Part shown: piece by piece, positions 1 to 22,200 of the stretch
Position numbering within the stretch: position 1 is the first letter of the stretch
Layout: the number at the start of each line of letters is the position of its first letter
Assembly (NCBI GenBank): GCA_002270565.1
Contig: NQMI01000080.1
Location: 1 to 64,000, forward strand
DNA: 64,000 nucleotides
Direction of reading: 5' to 3'
Origin: Stenocarpella maydis
Taxonomy: Eukaryota; Ascomycota; Sordariomycetes; Diaporthales; Diaporthaceae
The notes under the pieces: model-generated
Seen by the model: the letters and a program-made list of their open reading frames with translations, nothing else
Databases searched by the model: none
Told to the model about the DNA's origin: nothing
Made by a program: the position numbers and the translations under genes

Positions 1-3000
1 ACTCGCCCGTTCTATACTAAAACCCCCCCCCCGCAAACACCAACACACCCCCACTGCTCGCCCCGTCAGTGGCTGAGCTGCCACAATTGCAGCGGCGGCG
101 TGTGCATCGTGCTCTGAGTAGAAAACTTGCCAGGCACAAATCTGTCCGAGATGGCCCCGATAAGAAAAATAATAGCCTGTCTCTGTCTCTGCCTGCCTGC
201 CTGCCGGGTAGAGAACACAACTCTCATTGGGACTGCTTTGCTGCGTAGTATAGCAAGGACATCAGAAAGTGCAAGGGATCCCCCCTGTCCCTTGTGTTGG
301 ATATAAACGAAGGCCTTGACGGTTTTGTTTGGGCCGTGGCACGGCGTACAGTCGGAAATATATTATACCTCGGGGCTTTGTTTGATGTCGCTGGCAGAGG
401 TGAGAGAAGGGATGTGGGTCCCAGCCCCGATGGACCCGACGGCCGAGCATATGACAACGCTCCATATACACTGCACGTACACTAGAGCTGGAGGATCAGT
501 TGACTGATTGGTAGTCGCTCGTATTTCTATCGTATTCCCGCCGTATAAGTGGTTCATTGTAGTTTGACTGTTGAGCCCGAGGGAGCCCCCACCTACCATG
601 TATCCACCTACAGAGTTCTAGAGGTTACTAGTATGTACACGTCCTTAGGCATCGGCTGACCGGGGGGGGGGGGAGACAGTACGGAGTATTGAGGCCCAAG
701 ACGTCCAAGTGTTCAGGTAGGTCGTGCACTAGAAACCAACCCCATCGCCACGTCGACGACGGACACGTAAGTGTCTTTGCCCCTACACGGCGTACCACGA
801 AATCTGAAGCCCTTGGGGGTCACGCGCCACAGGATCGCCATAAACGGTGTATAAGTCGTTCGTGCGTTAAAACCCACAAGTAGTGTATTGCGCGTCCCCT
901 TGGGGTATTTCGAGGCTGTGGGTCTTGTTCTGCTGGCGCAGGATGACTGTTCTTCCTTCTGCCTTGACACGACCGCTCGAGCCTGCACGATTTCCTTCTT
1001 CCCACACGTGCACATCGCTTCATGTGTGATTGCTCATCATTGGGCCCCCCTGTGACTCCACAAAAGCACCACAGCAGCGGGGAGCCGGAGGCTCTTGAGG
1101 CTCTGTTCTTGTGCTGCTTTCCAACCGCCACAAAAAGATGAGTAATATGCCGGGGGAAAGCGCGGTCGACGTTTACATGTAACGCATGTAATGCAACAAG
1201 CGCCTCGCGGTTCCGTAGTCGTGGGCTGAGCGAGGGCCGAGGTGGGCTCAGGTGGGCGACTCGACGTGCGCCCGCGCAGATGGCGACATGTCGGAATTTA
1301 TCGATTTTATCGATTTAAATCGCTGACGCTCTTGATTAAACTGTCTTGTGCCCTGGGATCTATCGGATCCGTGTCTTGCCGCACGCGGGGCCTTGCAGGT
1401 CGCTCTGGCCGGGTCAGGTCGAGTAGAATTCTCGCGGCAAGGCGATGAGGTAGCTTGAGGAAAAGCACCCCAATCGAGAGGGGCGCGAGGGCCGACCGGG
1501 CGTGTGGGTTGGTTCGGTCGGTTCGGGGCCGCCGAACGAGACACACCTCAACTTGGGGTGAGGTAACATAGGGAGCCCTGCCCGACGGCCTGGTGATTGG
1601 CCAGATGTGCAGCGGAAAATCTTTTCTGGCATCTGTAGTGCATCTCCGGCACAGCCCTGGGGACAAGACCGACCTATCGCCGATGCAAGTACCTGTGTGT
1701 GTGTGTGTGTTTCACCTGCACTTTTATGTCCTGCGGCAGGATTAGGAAATAGAACAGAGAGGAAAGGGACAGAATGGCCTGGAGCACGGCGGAAGCATTG
1801 CGAATCCATGATCTGAGCCGAGCTAGCTGACGGGATGAATGTGTAATTCATCAAGGCCCATCGCGACCTATTATGTACTATGGCGACACGCGAGCCTGCG
1901 GCTAGCGCTATTATTGACCGCGGTTAACGGCCCCGTTTGGCTCCAGAGCAGAGATCGTTAGATCTGGAGCAGATCCGGAAGAGGTACACTAAAAGACGAC
2001 TGGGGGAACATCTTGCTCCCCACAAATCCCCTTTCCTCCCGAGCTGGCTCGCCGTCCAACTGGTTGGTACAATAGGTAGGTAGCCCTACACTGCATCAGC
2101 CTCCCACACTTTAGTGCTGACACAGGCGAGAGTGCCGAGGCTCCTTGTCCCTAGCAGAAAGGGGCCTGACCTGCCTGCAGCTGCAGCCTGGCAGGCCTGA
2201 CTGGGCCCAACTGAGCCTCCCGTCGATACTTTGTAAGACGTCGGACCAAGGCCGCAGCAGGTGGGCCTGCCCTTGCATGAGCGCGACCAGGCCGGCGGGC
2301 CAGAGCATGGGCAGGTGGCATATGGGAGCACTCGCAGTCTTGGAGTCTCGGCCTGGTCTCGGCCTTGGGTCTCGGGTTTGTCTGACAGCGCCGTGCAATG
2401 ATGGGTATAAAAAAAAAATTAAAACTTTAGGGACACCAATTAATATTCAGGCTGCCACGGATGAGGATTGAGGTATCCAACGAGACCACCCACCTGTGCA
2501 TGTACACAGCCAGGCCAGCCTGGCAGCCCAACCGAGGCGTGTTTGGGCGTCGACGGACACGATATCAGTCATGATGCGCGACGATGGCCTCGTAAGCCAA
2601 ATCAAGCGCGTGACCTGTGGCTTAGGCAGTGAGGATAGACGAACAAGAATAGTTAGACTGGCCTACGTGGAATCTGACAAGAATGCGGTGCAATGCAGCA
2701 TAACAATGCGCTATGCACTGACCTGGCCGGCAGTAGGGCTGAGTGCGACTGGGTCACGGGCCGCAAGAGGAAGCCAGCGGGCGTGAGTAATTAGGGCCAG
2801 AAAGGTGACATGCGGACCACGAGGAGCCCGCCGTTCCGCGCCCTCGGGTCCGCCCCGAGCTGGCCTGATCAATATTAGTAACTCTGATTTACACGTAGAG
2901 TCAGTGTAGTGTAGAGAGGTTAACAAGAGGGCTGTGGGGAAGAGGCCCACAGAAGGGGCGCGCCGCTGCTGCGGTGCCGAAGATATGCCAGACAGCCAAC

Positions 3001-6000
3001 CAGCAAAGCGACTGAGCCACATTTGACGGGCTGGCCCCGCACCTAGTGTATAACAGGGGCCGGCCAGTGTTGGATTAGATCTTGCTGCTTGTCAATGCCA
3101 GTGCCAGTCAGTGTCAAGCCCAACAAGACCGAGCCGAGGTGGGCATCGCGTCGTCGGTCACCTTTCCTGGCCCTGCTCTTGACCACGGCACAGCCACGAG
3201 GCCGGCGCATGTACGAGCATGCGGTCGGCTGAACCCACGCTAGAGGACACTCGGATGTCCAGCTGGGCGGGGATGGCGACGCTGATGTGTCGACGTGGCA
3301 TTCAATGCAGAATCGCAGCAGGGCCTGGGATGGCATTGTTGGAAAAGCCCATGTGTGATGGCACGTTCTGGTTGGACCGCCACGTGCGAATTCGAGGTCT
3401 GAAGCTGGGATCAGGAGCGAGGAGGGCGAGAGGGCAACGGAAAGAGGCCTAAGGTGTGGCGAACCTGTGGACGACAGGCCACAGCTCGCGCGGCTGCATG
3501 CGACGAGTGCCGATTGTTCCTGAGAAGGGTAATCACTAGCACTAGTCTGAGATATGCAACCGCCAGGGGTGGTTATGCTAGTGTAGTGTCGACTGCGTAT
3601 GCTCGGCTGGCGCGTGTTATATGCGAGGTGTCTGGTCGTACATGCATGCGGTGCTTGTCCATGAAGCGCCATCCAGAGACGGAGACGGGGGGCGACGGGC
3701 ACAGGCACGGGTACGGGTACGGGTACGGGGTACGGCTGTGGGGCCGGCCACGGGAGGCGACGTCAATGATGGCCGTCTCGTGTGGCTCGCAGTGTTGGGC
3801 TGCCTGCGCAGTGTACGGAGGGAGTACGGTTGATTGTCGGCCGGGTGCCTCAGCGAGGCGCCAGCCAGGGTGCAGGAGGATACTGGTCCATATGCCGCAG
3901 GAACCAGGCATTCGCAAACCTCAGCCCTGTCTTGTGGCCATCCTGCCATGCCAGGCCCTTTTTGGTTTTCCTGGGGGTCAGGGCACCACGTGGGAGTTGC
4001 ATCGGCCTCTGGCACGCCGCCGTTGTGGTCGTCGAATGCCATGGCAGAGGATGGAAAAGGCGAAGGGCGTGGCTGTGGCGGAGCATCTTGGCCGAGTCAG
4101 GCCGGAGGGAGCTTGTCTTGAACAGCGGCCAGCCTCGGCAGGTCAATACAAGGGTCCAGACGGCAACGACGAGGACCCTGGATTTTTCATTCGCACGGGC
4201 ACTTGGCACCAGGACTAGTGTACTCCGTACCCAGGCTAGACTATCCGCGTCACCGCCCAAAACGGAAAGTACAGCAGAAACCTGTCTTGAGGCCCCTGTT
4301 TCGATGCAATCGCCAGCAAGAATTCAAGACGAACCAGGACGAAAGAAAAAAGAAAAGAAAGAGAGAGAAAAGAATCTGTTGAGAGAGGCAGCCCATTAGC
4401 CAGCCAGCCTGCCTGCCTCTGGCTGAAGGATATCGTAATCAACCACTCAGTTTAGTGCTTGCTTCGGACAGAGCGAAACCTTGGGAGGGGAGGCTCGCAC
4501 TGCACCATCTACCACACCTACCTAGGTACACTACTATCAACCTTGGAAGTACCCATGTGCACCAAGTACCTTTTGTTGCTGTGTACCACCAGGTTGGCAG
4601 ATGCAGCGCAGCAGACCGGCAGCAGGTTCCTTCATCCTCCACCAACGCAACACACACACACCAATTATTCATTCCAATCCGAGCACCCCCCCAACCCTGC
4701 TTGTGTCTACTGCAACCTGGCATGATGACCAAGCGGCTCCAATCTTTGTCAACGGTCCGGCTCCGCGGCGATCCGCCCGACGGGCGACACTGCAAACTAC
4801 TGGTCTTGTGTTTTTCCTCCCCACCCTCAATTTGGGGTATTGGGGACGGCAACCCTTCCACCGGCGACGTCACCACTGCATGATGGGCGTACACAGAGGC
4901 TGGGATTGACGAATCAGACGGCCATGGTTGACGGAACAGCGAAGATCATGACGATCGATGTTCGTTTGGAAACACCTTGTCGTCGGCACGAGTTGCGGCA
5001 CAGGAATCATGTCCAATCCAGGGTCCCGGAACAGGCCAGAGAAGCCCTCGAACAAGCTCAGCCATGACATCGCCTCGTGTGCATGCTTGCATGCTCCCTC
5101 CCCATCTTTCGGGAAAACCCATCGACGCAGGACTGCAATTACGCTTCCCCGTTCAGTGTTCCCCATCATCACAATCATCACATCATAGTGCCTGACAAAG
5201 CCACCCCTAGAAACCATCAGCCAGCACTCGTGGCTTCTGGGCATGACCACGCGCACATGCAAAGACCAGCCAAGTAATGCGCAACACCACACGCAGCACC
5301 CACCCATTCCGACCGCGGCAAGCAACAGTACGTACACGACCCAGCTGAGTAACGGGGCCCCGCCCAGCTCGTTCGCAATGCAGAACCGGTCCATTATCTG
5401 CGTCTCAGCAAGCTGGATGCCACACAAGAATAACCCCCGATACTTTTTGGCATGTGTCACGGGCCCCGAGCAAGACGTCTGTCCCTACACTGTCATGCAC
5501 ACCAGGTTGAGGTCAGCCTCGAGCCCACAAACTCGGCCATGACTGTCGTGCTGCCGCGGTTGTTGTTCAATCTGTCCGTCAGCCCGGCCTCGCCCTGACG
5601 AGCGGACCTCTAAGTCCGGGTATCCAGGGATCGGCACGGAGACTGTCAGCACGCCCTCTTGTAAATCAATTCCTGTGGCTGCTGTAGTAGCCTCAAGCGT
5701 CCAGGCCAGATCCGGTACCTGGCAGTCTGACCCAGCACTAGCGTCCCAATGCTGTCGTGCGTGGCCTTTGCTCACCCGCCGGGGAATCGGCGAGAAGACG
5801 TTGCGGGGACGACGACATCCGCAACAACAGCCACACATGCCCGTTTGGTCTCTTTGCTGACCCGGCGTTCCTGTCACTGTCACCCCATCCCGTACAGCTT
5901 GTTATCATGGCCATGTGCACATCTCGAACATATATGAGAGCCCTTTCGCAGGTGGCCGGTCCCAAGAAAACGACTGTCGTGGTGTGACCGACTGCTGACA

Positions 6001-6382
6001 GTGCCTTGGGAGGGACGGGAAGCAACAGCAGTTGACTGACGGACGATGACCATCCCACTGTCGAAAGCGTGCATGGCTTACCCATAGTCAAAATCAGGTT
6101 AGCGACCTCGTGTGGCCCTAGTATGGATACTACCCCTTTGGGGTTAGCGCATCAAGGGCCTCGGGCTGGCCAATTTGTCATTCGGCTGCCTGACAGTAAA
6201 TCCTGTGCTTTCTGCGCGGGGACGGGGGAGGGGGGTAACCTGGGCATCTCCACTACCTGCGCGTGTGGGTACGTACTCGGTACTCTACCTTGTACCCCGG
6301 CTCGGGCGACCAGGGTCCCTCCCTCCCGTCCTCTGCACCCACGACATACCACATCTTGCACAGTCGGCCCACGCCCATTCTC
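1..6382. other. Intergenic region, no convincing gene
   Basis: I see no gene here. The open frames present (longest about 250 codons, at 3454-4218 plus and 3043-3708 minus) have no recognisable domain and random-looking composition, and frames of this length arise by chance in GC-rich DNA. The stretch holds a C run near 25-33, a G run near 661-672, a short GT repeat near 1697-1710, a run of GGGTAC units near 3708-3735 and two copies of the 9-mer TACGGAGTA or its complement (680-688 and 4221-4229). The right part is upstream sequence of the zinc-finger gene at 6507. A gene starting left of position 1 or a non-coding RNA cannot be excluded. Confidence 0.6.
3708..3735. repeat. Short GGGTAC tandem repeat
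   Basis: About four imperfect units of GGGTAC lie in non-coding sequence. The unit is not the TTAGGG telomere repeat, so this is a simple sequence repeat and not an internal telomere relic. Confidence 0.6.
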
Positions 6383-6390
6383 TATATATA
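6383..6390 (+). promoter_or_regulatory. TATA box of the zinc-finger gene
   Basis: The 8-mer TATATATA lies about 117 nt upstream of the chosen ATG at 6507 and is followed by a C/A-rich leader free of ATG. Position and context fit a core promoter of the downstream gene. This is a prediction from spacing only. Confidence 0.5.
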
Positions 6391-6506
6391 CAAACTCCCC
6401 GTCACCACAACGGCACTGGCCAACTTTAAATTTCGCCACTCCCCCCTCGATCTCGCTACTTCGACAAATCCCCAGCACAACCTACAAACGTAACCAACCT
6501 GCCGTG

Positions 6507-8582
6507 ATGATGTGGTTAGCCCCCAACGCTTCAACGACATATAACAATCTCCCCTCGCAGCAACCACAGCGGTTATATAACAACCAGAACACACGCCTAT
6601 CAGCCTTTCTCCCCAACGCCGCCGCCACCACCACCACTACAACAGACCCGACTCTCGATATCGACTCCGAGACCCAGTCGCAAAGCGCATCATCGTCGCC
6701 TCAGTCCATATCCCAGTTTCCGCTATCAACCTTCGATAGCCTGCCCGCCGCGAGCGTCCCGCGGACGGCCCAGGGCGGCCTGTTCAGATTCTCAGCACCC
6801 TCCGTTCAGGCCCAGGGTTTGCCTCCAGTCAACATGATGTACGCAGATTCCTGGCTGGGCGACAACAGCCAGTTCCCGCCGAGGAACGCCCACAGGAATA
6901 TGCACCAGCGCGAGTCTTCGCTCTCATCTCTGGGGTCCATGGGGCCCGCCTCCCCCTTCTCCTTCAACTCGACAAATCCGCAGATCGCCATCAACGAGTC
7001 TGGCGAGCCCTACCACAGCATGCCCATGCCCGATGATCAGACTTATCACCATCTTGCGGCAAAGGCACCAAACGCAACCACTCACGACACCTTCTACACC
7101 AACATGCCATACTCGTCTGATTCGACATCGGTCCAAAATTACGCGAGCATGCTCGCACCACGCAGGCAGCGAGGTGACCGGAGCGGCCTGCTGCCTCCAC
7201 CAGATTTCCCTAGCGGCGGCTCGACCAACTCACGTCCCGTGTCGGTGGCGAGTTCTGTCGCAAGTGACTCACCAGTCACGCCGGCCGCCCCGGAACCCGA
7301 GGAAGACAGGAGGCGAAAAACTGGTGAGGACTTTATCCTGGCCGATTTTCTGAACATTGCCGACGAGGACCCTGACTTACCCCTTCTCAAACCAGCAGCC
7401 GTCCACACTGTCCCCAAGCTGGACCGTACAATAACGGATATCTACAGCGACGAGCTGTACAACCCCAACTTCTCCATCACGTCCATGTCGCCATCTCAGC
7501 CCAGCCAGACCACCATGTCGCCAAACCATGAGGTCTTCGCGCAGAGGTTACAGGCCGCCAACAGCCAGCACCTCAACGCCACCCAGTCTCCCGTCTCAAC
7601 ATCAAGAGGCCGCTCGCCATTCCGCCAGGGTTCGCCTCTGGCACCCGCACCCGCTCATGACTTCCCCCAGCAGCAGGCAGGGAACAGCATGCGCTTCAAC
7701 ACTGCACAGCACATGAGGGAGAAGAGGAAGGCGGAGCAGGATGCTGCTCAGGCCTTGCGCCAGGCCATGGCCGAGCCCAGCACCAGCACTGGCACGCCAC
7801 AGACCATCTCGCCCAAGGATGCAGTCTTGGAATTCAATGACGGGGACAACAACAACTTCCCACTGTTCTCGTCTCAGGAATCAGCCGGGTTCGACGCGAG
7901 CCAGATGTCCAAGGCCACCGCTCAGACCAACAACTTTGGCGCCCTGTCGCTTGACACCTCGTTCGACAACTACCTGAACTCTCAGCTCTCGGGTGGGATG
8001 CAGCTGCCGCAGCAGTACCAATTTGTGGCAAAGCACAGGCACCAGAGCAGCCTGCCGTCTGCCAGCAACGGGTCCTACTCGGTGTCATCCCGGCTCGGCT
8101 CGAGCACATCGGCATCACCGGTATCGACATCGCTGGGCAGCCCGCTGCGGCCGGACGCTGTTGGCGCGGACGGCGGCACGTACACATGCACCTACCACGG
8201 CTGCACGATGAGGTTCGAGTCGCCCACATTGCTTCAGAAGCACAAGCGTGAGGGTCACCGCCAGGCCCATGGCCTGAACGGTCTGCGCAGGCCAGAGGCG
8301 GCACCAGCCTCGTTCCTGAACACGCAGGCGGGACCCCACAAATGTGAGCGCATCAACCCGAGCACGGGCAAGCCGTGCAACACGGTCTTCTCGCGGCCCT
8401 ACGACCTGACGCGACACGAGGACACGATCCACAATGCACGGAAACAGAAGGTGCGGTGCGATGTGTGCACCGAGGAGAAGACCTTCAGCCGCGCAGACGC
8501 GCTTACCCGACACTACCGCGTATGCCATCCGGACCTCGAATTCCCTGGCAAGCACCGCAGGAGGGGTGGGCCCACCAGCTGA
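6507..8582 (+). CDS. C2H2 zinc-finger transcription factor, Rpn4-type
   Basis: Single-exon gene of 691 residues. The first 550 residues are low-complexity (Ser, Gln, Pro, Thr, Asn) with several acidic patches, as expected of an activation region. The C-terminal 133 residues (about 559-691) hold three zinc-finger-like units. The first is C-x4-C-x12-H-x4-H. The second has an unusually long C-x10-C loop followed by FSRPYDLTRHEDTIH. The third has C-x2-C with TFSRADALTRHYRVCH. That arrangement resembles yeast Rpn4, the activator of proteasome genes, and its Pezizomycotina homologues. The open frame continues upstream to 6069, but the ATG at 6507 follows a TATA box and an ATG-free leader, so I chose it; a second ATG follows at once. 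Proteasome control is inferred from family resemblance. Confidence 0.8.
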   Translation: MMWLAPNASTTYNNLPSQQPQRLYNNQNTRLSAFLPNAAATTTTTTDPTLDIDSETQSQSASSSPQSISQFPLSTFDSLPAASVPRTAQGGLFRFSAPSVQAQGLPPVNMMYADSWLGDNSQFPPRNAHRNMHQRESSLSSLGSMGPASPFSFNSTNPQIAINESGEPYHSMPMPDDQTYHHLAAKAPNATTHDTFYTNMPYSSDSTSVQNYASMLAPRRQRGDRSGLLPPPDFPSGGSTNSRPVSVASSVASDSPVTPAAPEPEEDRRRKTGEDFILADFLNIADEDPDLPLLKPAAVHTVPKLDRTITDIYSDELYNPNFSITSMSPSQPSQTTMSPNHEVFAQRLQAANSQHLNATQSPVSTSRGRSPFRQGSPLAPAPAHDFPQQQAGNSMRFNTAQHMREKRKAEQDAAQALRQAMAEPSTSTGTPQTISPKDAVLEFNDGDNNNFPLFSSQESAGFDASQMSKATAQTNNFGALSLDTSFDNYLNSQLSGGMQLPQQYQFVAKHRHQSSLPSASNGSYSVSSRLGSSTSASPVSTSLGSPLRPDAVGADGGTYTCTYHGCTMRFESPTLLQKHKREGHRQAHGLNGLRRPEAAPASFLNTQAGPHKCERINPSTGKPCNTVFSRPYDLTRHEDTIHNARKQKVRCDVCTEEKTFSRADALTRHYRVCHPDLEFPGKHRRRGGPTS

Positions 8583-17829
<9,247 letters not shown>

Positions 17830-17946
17830 TCAGTCGATTCAGTGTTGGCTAGCTAGCTGCCCACGCCCGCTGCAAGAACACTGAACAGCCTTGTCTTGTC
17901 GCCGCTTCTCTTATTGGTGTACAGCTGCAGTGGTACCAATATATTT

Positions 17947-18012
17947 GTGTGTGTATATACATGAGTGAGTGTATGTGTGTGCATATGTATATGTATATGT
18001 ATATTTATATAC
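17947..18012. repeat. TG/TATG microsatellite
   Basis: An imperfect alternating purine-pyrimidine tract of TGTG, TATA and TATG units in the 5' flank of AROM. It is likely length-variable between strains. Confidence 0.6.
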
Positions 18013-19244
18013 AGGCTCTCATGGTTATATATGGACCCCTCAGATGGCAGTTTGTGATCATTATACTCATCCAACCCAAGTATGTTGTTATAGTCTGTCT
18101 ACCTCGAGATGCAGCCTGGCGACGACGTGCCACTCACCAGTCGAACTCTTCCCCCCTGCCCCCAAGACATTGGATACTACTCCACCCACACACCCATCCC
18201 GTGCTCGACATGGTTCTCTCTAATCCGCTACTGCAGGCACACAGAACACCTCGTGGGATGCCCAAGGCTACCTGCTAAGCGCGCCGTTATCCCCCAATGT
18301 AGGTAGGTGTGGCCTTTGCCCGTTCGTACTGAAGCTGTTCCTCTGTTGCTCGTGCCAATGAATTCGGCCCTAGTCCGCACAACTCTCTTGTTCTTGCTTC
18401 TGAATTGAGCTCAAGCTTCCTCTCCACACGCCCTCACCGGCCCCGAGTCAGGCTTGATCGCATCCGAGTCCCACGGCCCTGACGCTGCTGTCTCGCCAGC
18501 CCTCATCTGGCACATGCCTACCATCATCACTGCAGCCTGCATGCCCCCCTACAAGTCCCTATCCAATCCCGGACTTGATTTGTCCTCCAATACTTGCGTG
18601 TATCAAGTATACAGTCATTAACAAAATGTGTACTGAACTCTGGCTTGCGGGGCTTGCCTTGATTATCCACTCTCACAACCACAACGGGAAGCAGGGCAGA
18701 ATTCCAACAGCAGCGGCCGGGTACTGCCCCGGGTCTTGGTGTACATAGACTTGATCCACACTAAGGCACCTAGTCTTGTTACGGTTCAAGATCTCCACTC
18801 CGAGCGGACTTCTCTGGCTGAAGAAACACTTGATTTCTGTAACCTCAGCCTTTCCATCGCCATAGGTAATGCTACGACCGAGATGCCCTGCGTGAACTTG
18901 CCTGATATGATGCGAAAGTGGGTATGCGATTTCTGCCTCTTATAAGACACACTGCAAGGGTTGCTGAAAAATACTGAAAATACCCACTTTAGTCTCTAGA
19001 AACCAGATATCCATATGATGCAGTATGGGATATAACCTCACACCAGGATACGATTCAGCCTTGCCGGAACACAGACAACACCTGCTTCTTTGTTCCGTAT
19101 ATCACTGACTGGCTGATACACCCCATTGAACCGGACTCCCCCTTGTTACGGCTACGCTTTGCTCCCCTGACACGAAAATAGAAATATGTCCCGAGTCCTT
19201 CACTCCTCGCCACATCGCAGAGAAACCAGCTACCCTCAGGCCCT

Positions 19245-22200
19245 CTAGAACCCAAAGCTATCCAGCAAGGAGCTAGCTTCCGGCTCCTCGAACATGGTCG
19301 GCGACCGCAGCGCCCCCAGCTTCATCTCCGGCGGGCCCGAGATGGGCGAGACGGGCAAGTCCTGGACGACCAGCGAGCTGCGGCGCCTGAGCATCTTCAG
19401 CGGGTTGACCTCGCCGCCCAGCTCCGGCTTCAGGCTGGCCCCGGGCAGGAGGAACTCCCAGTTGCGCACGAGGTCGAGGCCCAGCAGGTCGCAGCCCATG
19501 CGGTCGTAGAGTCTGGCGTTGTGCAGCACGAACTCCCACTCTACCTTTGGCGTCACCTTGGACGCGCCCCGCAGGGTCTGCAGCGTCTTTTGCCGCAGCT
19601 GGGCGTACAGCACTATCAGGGCCGGGTCGTCCGTCAGGAAGAGCTTCGAATTCAAGTTTGGCGCGATTGGTGTCTCGACCAGCGTGTACACGGGCGTCTG
19701 GCCATCCGTTAGCACCATTGCACGACAGCCCGGGACTGTGAGGGGTGGATCAGGTACTCACGATGAGAGCGCGCACAGCCATGTCCCTGCGGTGGAGCAT
19801 CCAGAACGCCCATGACGCCAGCCAGCGGTTGCCTTCTTGCGCAGCGATGTTGAGCACCTCCTCTTCCAGCAATTTTCGCAGCACAGGCCCCTGGTCGCCC
19901 TCATAGACCCTCGCAATGGCAATTGCAAGCTGCAGGTCTTTCAGCTGGTTCAGACAGACGTTCACCGCGTCCTGCAGCCTGTCGGCCAGCAAGAAAAAGG
20001 CTGCAGCGTATTCTGCCAAGTGTGTCAGGAGAGAGGAATCAGTACCACACATTGGGAATTGATTCACCCACCGAATCGCCGTTTGCTGAGCAGCGCATAG
20101 GCATTCTTCATCGCCGAGGTCCTCCATCTTGGGTCTTCGAAGTTGTTTGCAAGCAGTCTCTGCGTCCCAGCCTGCTCTCGGTTCCACGATGCCATGCGCC
20201 ACAGGCCCTGGAGGACCGTTTTCTTCCGTAGCGCTAGGTAATAAAGACTACAGTCCACGGGGTTCTTGACCTCGTTCTTGGTGTATTCGTTGCGGGCAAT
20301 GATTTCGAATTGTGCTTTCTGTTGCGGGAGATCAGCGAGCCCGATCTACACCGCTGCTGGAGCAGGGGTAGACTTACCACGGCCGCGTTGTCTGTCAGCC
20401 ACATGAACATGCCACTCTCCCGGGCGTGCTCCCAAAGGAGGCCACCGTGGTGCTGCCGAGCCGCAAAGTCGGTCAGCATATCTTGGCTGGTAGAGTGATA
20501 TGCCCAGTTAATCTCCCTCCATGACATCGTCACTTCGTTGGTTCGCCTTTTCCGGAGAGCGTGCTGCCTGTAGTATATCATGAATCTGGCACCATTCTCG
20601 TCCATTGACCGACGGTGTTTCTCAACCATGCCCATGCACTCAACCATGTCCACAAGTTGGATCTGCTCATGACTCGACATTCGAGGCAAGGCAATATTCG
20701 TTAGCTTCTCATTGATGGCTTGCGCCACATCCTCGCTGAAGACCTCCTCGTCATCGTCCGACACTGTGCGGGCGTCAAAATAAGAGCGCGCCTCCCTTCC
20801 CGGCGTGAACGCTGCTATTGATCTGTCAACGTAGAACTCGTCCAGATCCATCCCAAGATAGTCGTCAAACTCGTCGCCTTCGACCCAGAACTTCAGTGTC
20901 TTGTGAAGGGCAATGAGGATCCGCTGTACGACTGCGACCTTGCCAGCAAGCATGCATTGACTGAGAAACTGTGGGTGGAACACAGGAAGAGGGCCGTTCA
21001 GTCGCTGCACGACATCAAATAGGTCCCATTTGTGATCCTTCTTGTGTGGGAGAGAGACATCCTTGACAAGTGAATGTGAGGGGTCGAATTCGCGGTCATT
21101 GACGAAGAGCTGATTGCCGGCACCAATGACTAGATTCCCGTCCCCCAGCCAGGTTGAGTCGCCGATCGGGTGTGGCGTGAACTCTCGGATATTGATTTCC
21201 CGTACCGGCGCCCACGCTGGGCCCTTGTTCAGGTAGTCGAATCGCATTTGTGCGAGTAGCAGGACTCGCGATGGGAACCCGACGGCCAGGATAGATTGCA
21301 AGTCTGGAGTGGACGTCCAATCCAGGTCCTGAATTGCGTTTTGGGCTTCGAACTGCTGGTTGTATTCAAGCTGAGCGCCGCGTATATCCCAAATTGTGAC
21401 GGCGCTCCTACTGGAGTTGACCAATGCCGCCTTCTTCATGGTACCGCCACTTGCAAGTGCAGGTTCCGAGACACCCGTCTCCATCGAAGCGGTTGACAGC
21501 CAGTCCACCTTGGTATCGCCTACGCGAGCCGTCCAGAACTCAACGCGACCCGTATGTGTGTAAGAGATGGCCACATCGCGCGCGAAGACGTCGAGAAAGC
21601 CCTGTACCATCGGTGCAGAGCCTGCTGGATCCACGGGAAGGACATAAGATAGGTCACCCGCGTCCTTGAGCTCAAATTTGTGGAATTCTTTGATCGATGG
21701 AGGCCCGTGGCCATTCGTTTTCCCATCCTTTTGGACTCCGTTCGTCGCAGGCGAGTCATACGGAGGAAGCCTGACTTCCCATACCAAGCCATTCTTGTCT
21801 GAGGTGATCGTGCCAATGTGTACTACTGAAGATTGCTCGGCGTTCCGTCTGGGCAGGACAAGCAGGCACAGCGGCTTTCCGGATATCTTGTACTCGATTT
21901 CACCGATCAGAGACGGCTTGAGTTGCCTGCAATCCCAGATGGCCAATCTGTCATGATGGAGAAACACCACAAACCGGCCCTTGCGTATTACTGCTATCCG
22001 GTGAATGTGGTCCTTCGAAGATATTGTGCTCTGGCGTGTGAGTTTTGTCTTCTCCATAAAGAGGGAATTCTTCCACACGATGGCCTCCCCTCCGCTAGTC
22101 CTTGAGACCATAGATCTTCCGCTGTAGTTTCTGACCATCTTCGCGATGGAAGCCGAATGGCCCGTCCACACGCATTTCGGCCTGGCGCGGCTCTTGCCAG

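Noticed and set aside
3043..4218. Open frames of 221 codons (minus) and 254 codons (plus) over the same DNA
   Set aside because: They overlap on opposite strands, show no domain, and have the Arg/Pro/Ser-rich composition expected of chance frames in GC-rich sequence.
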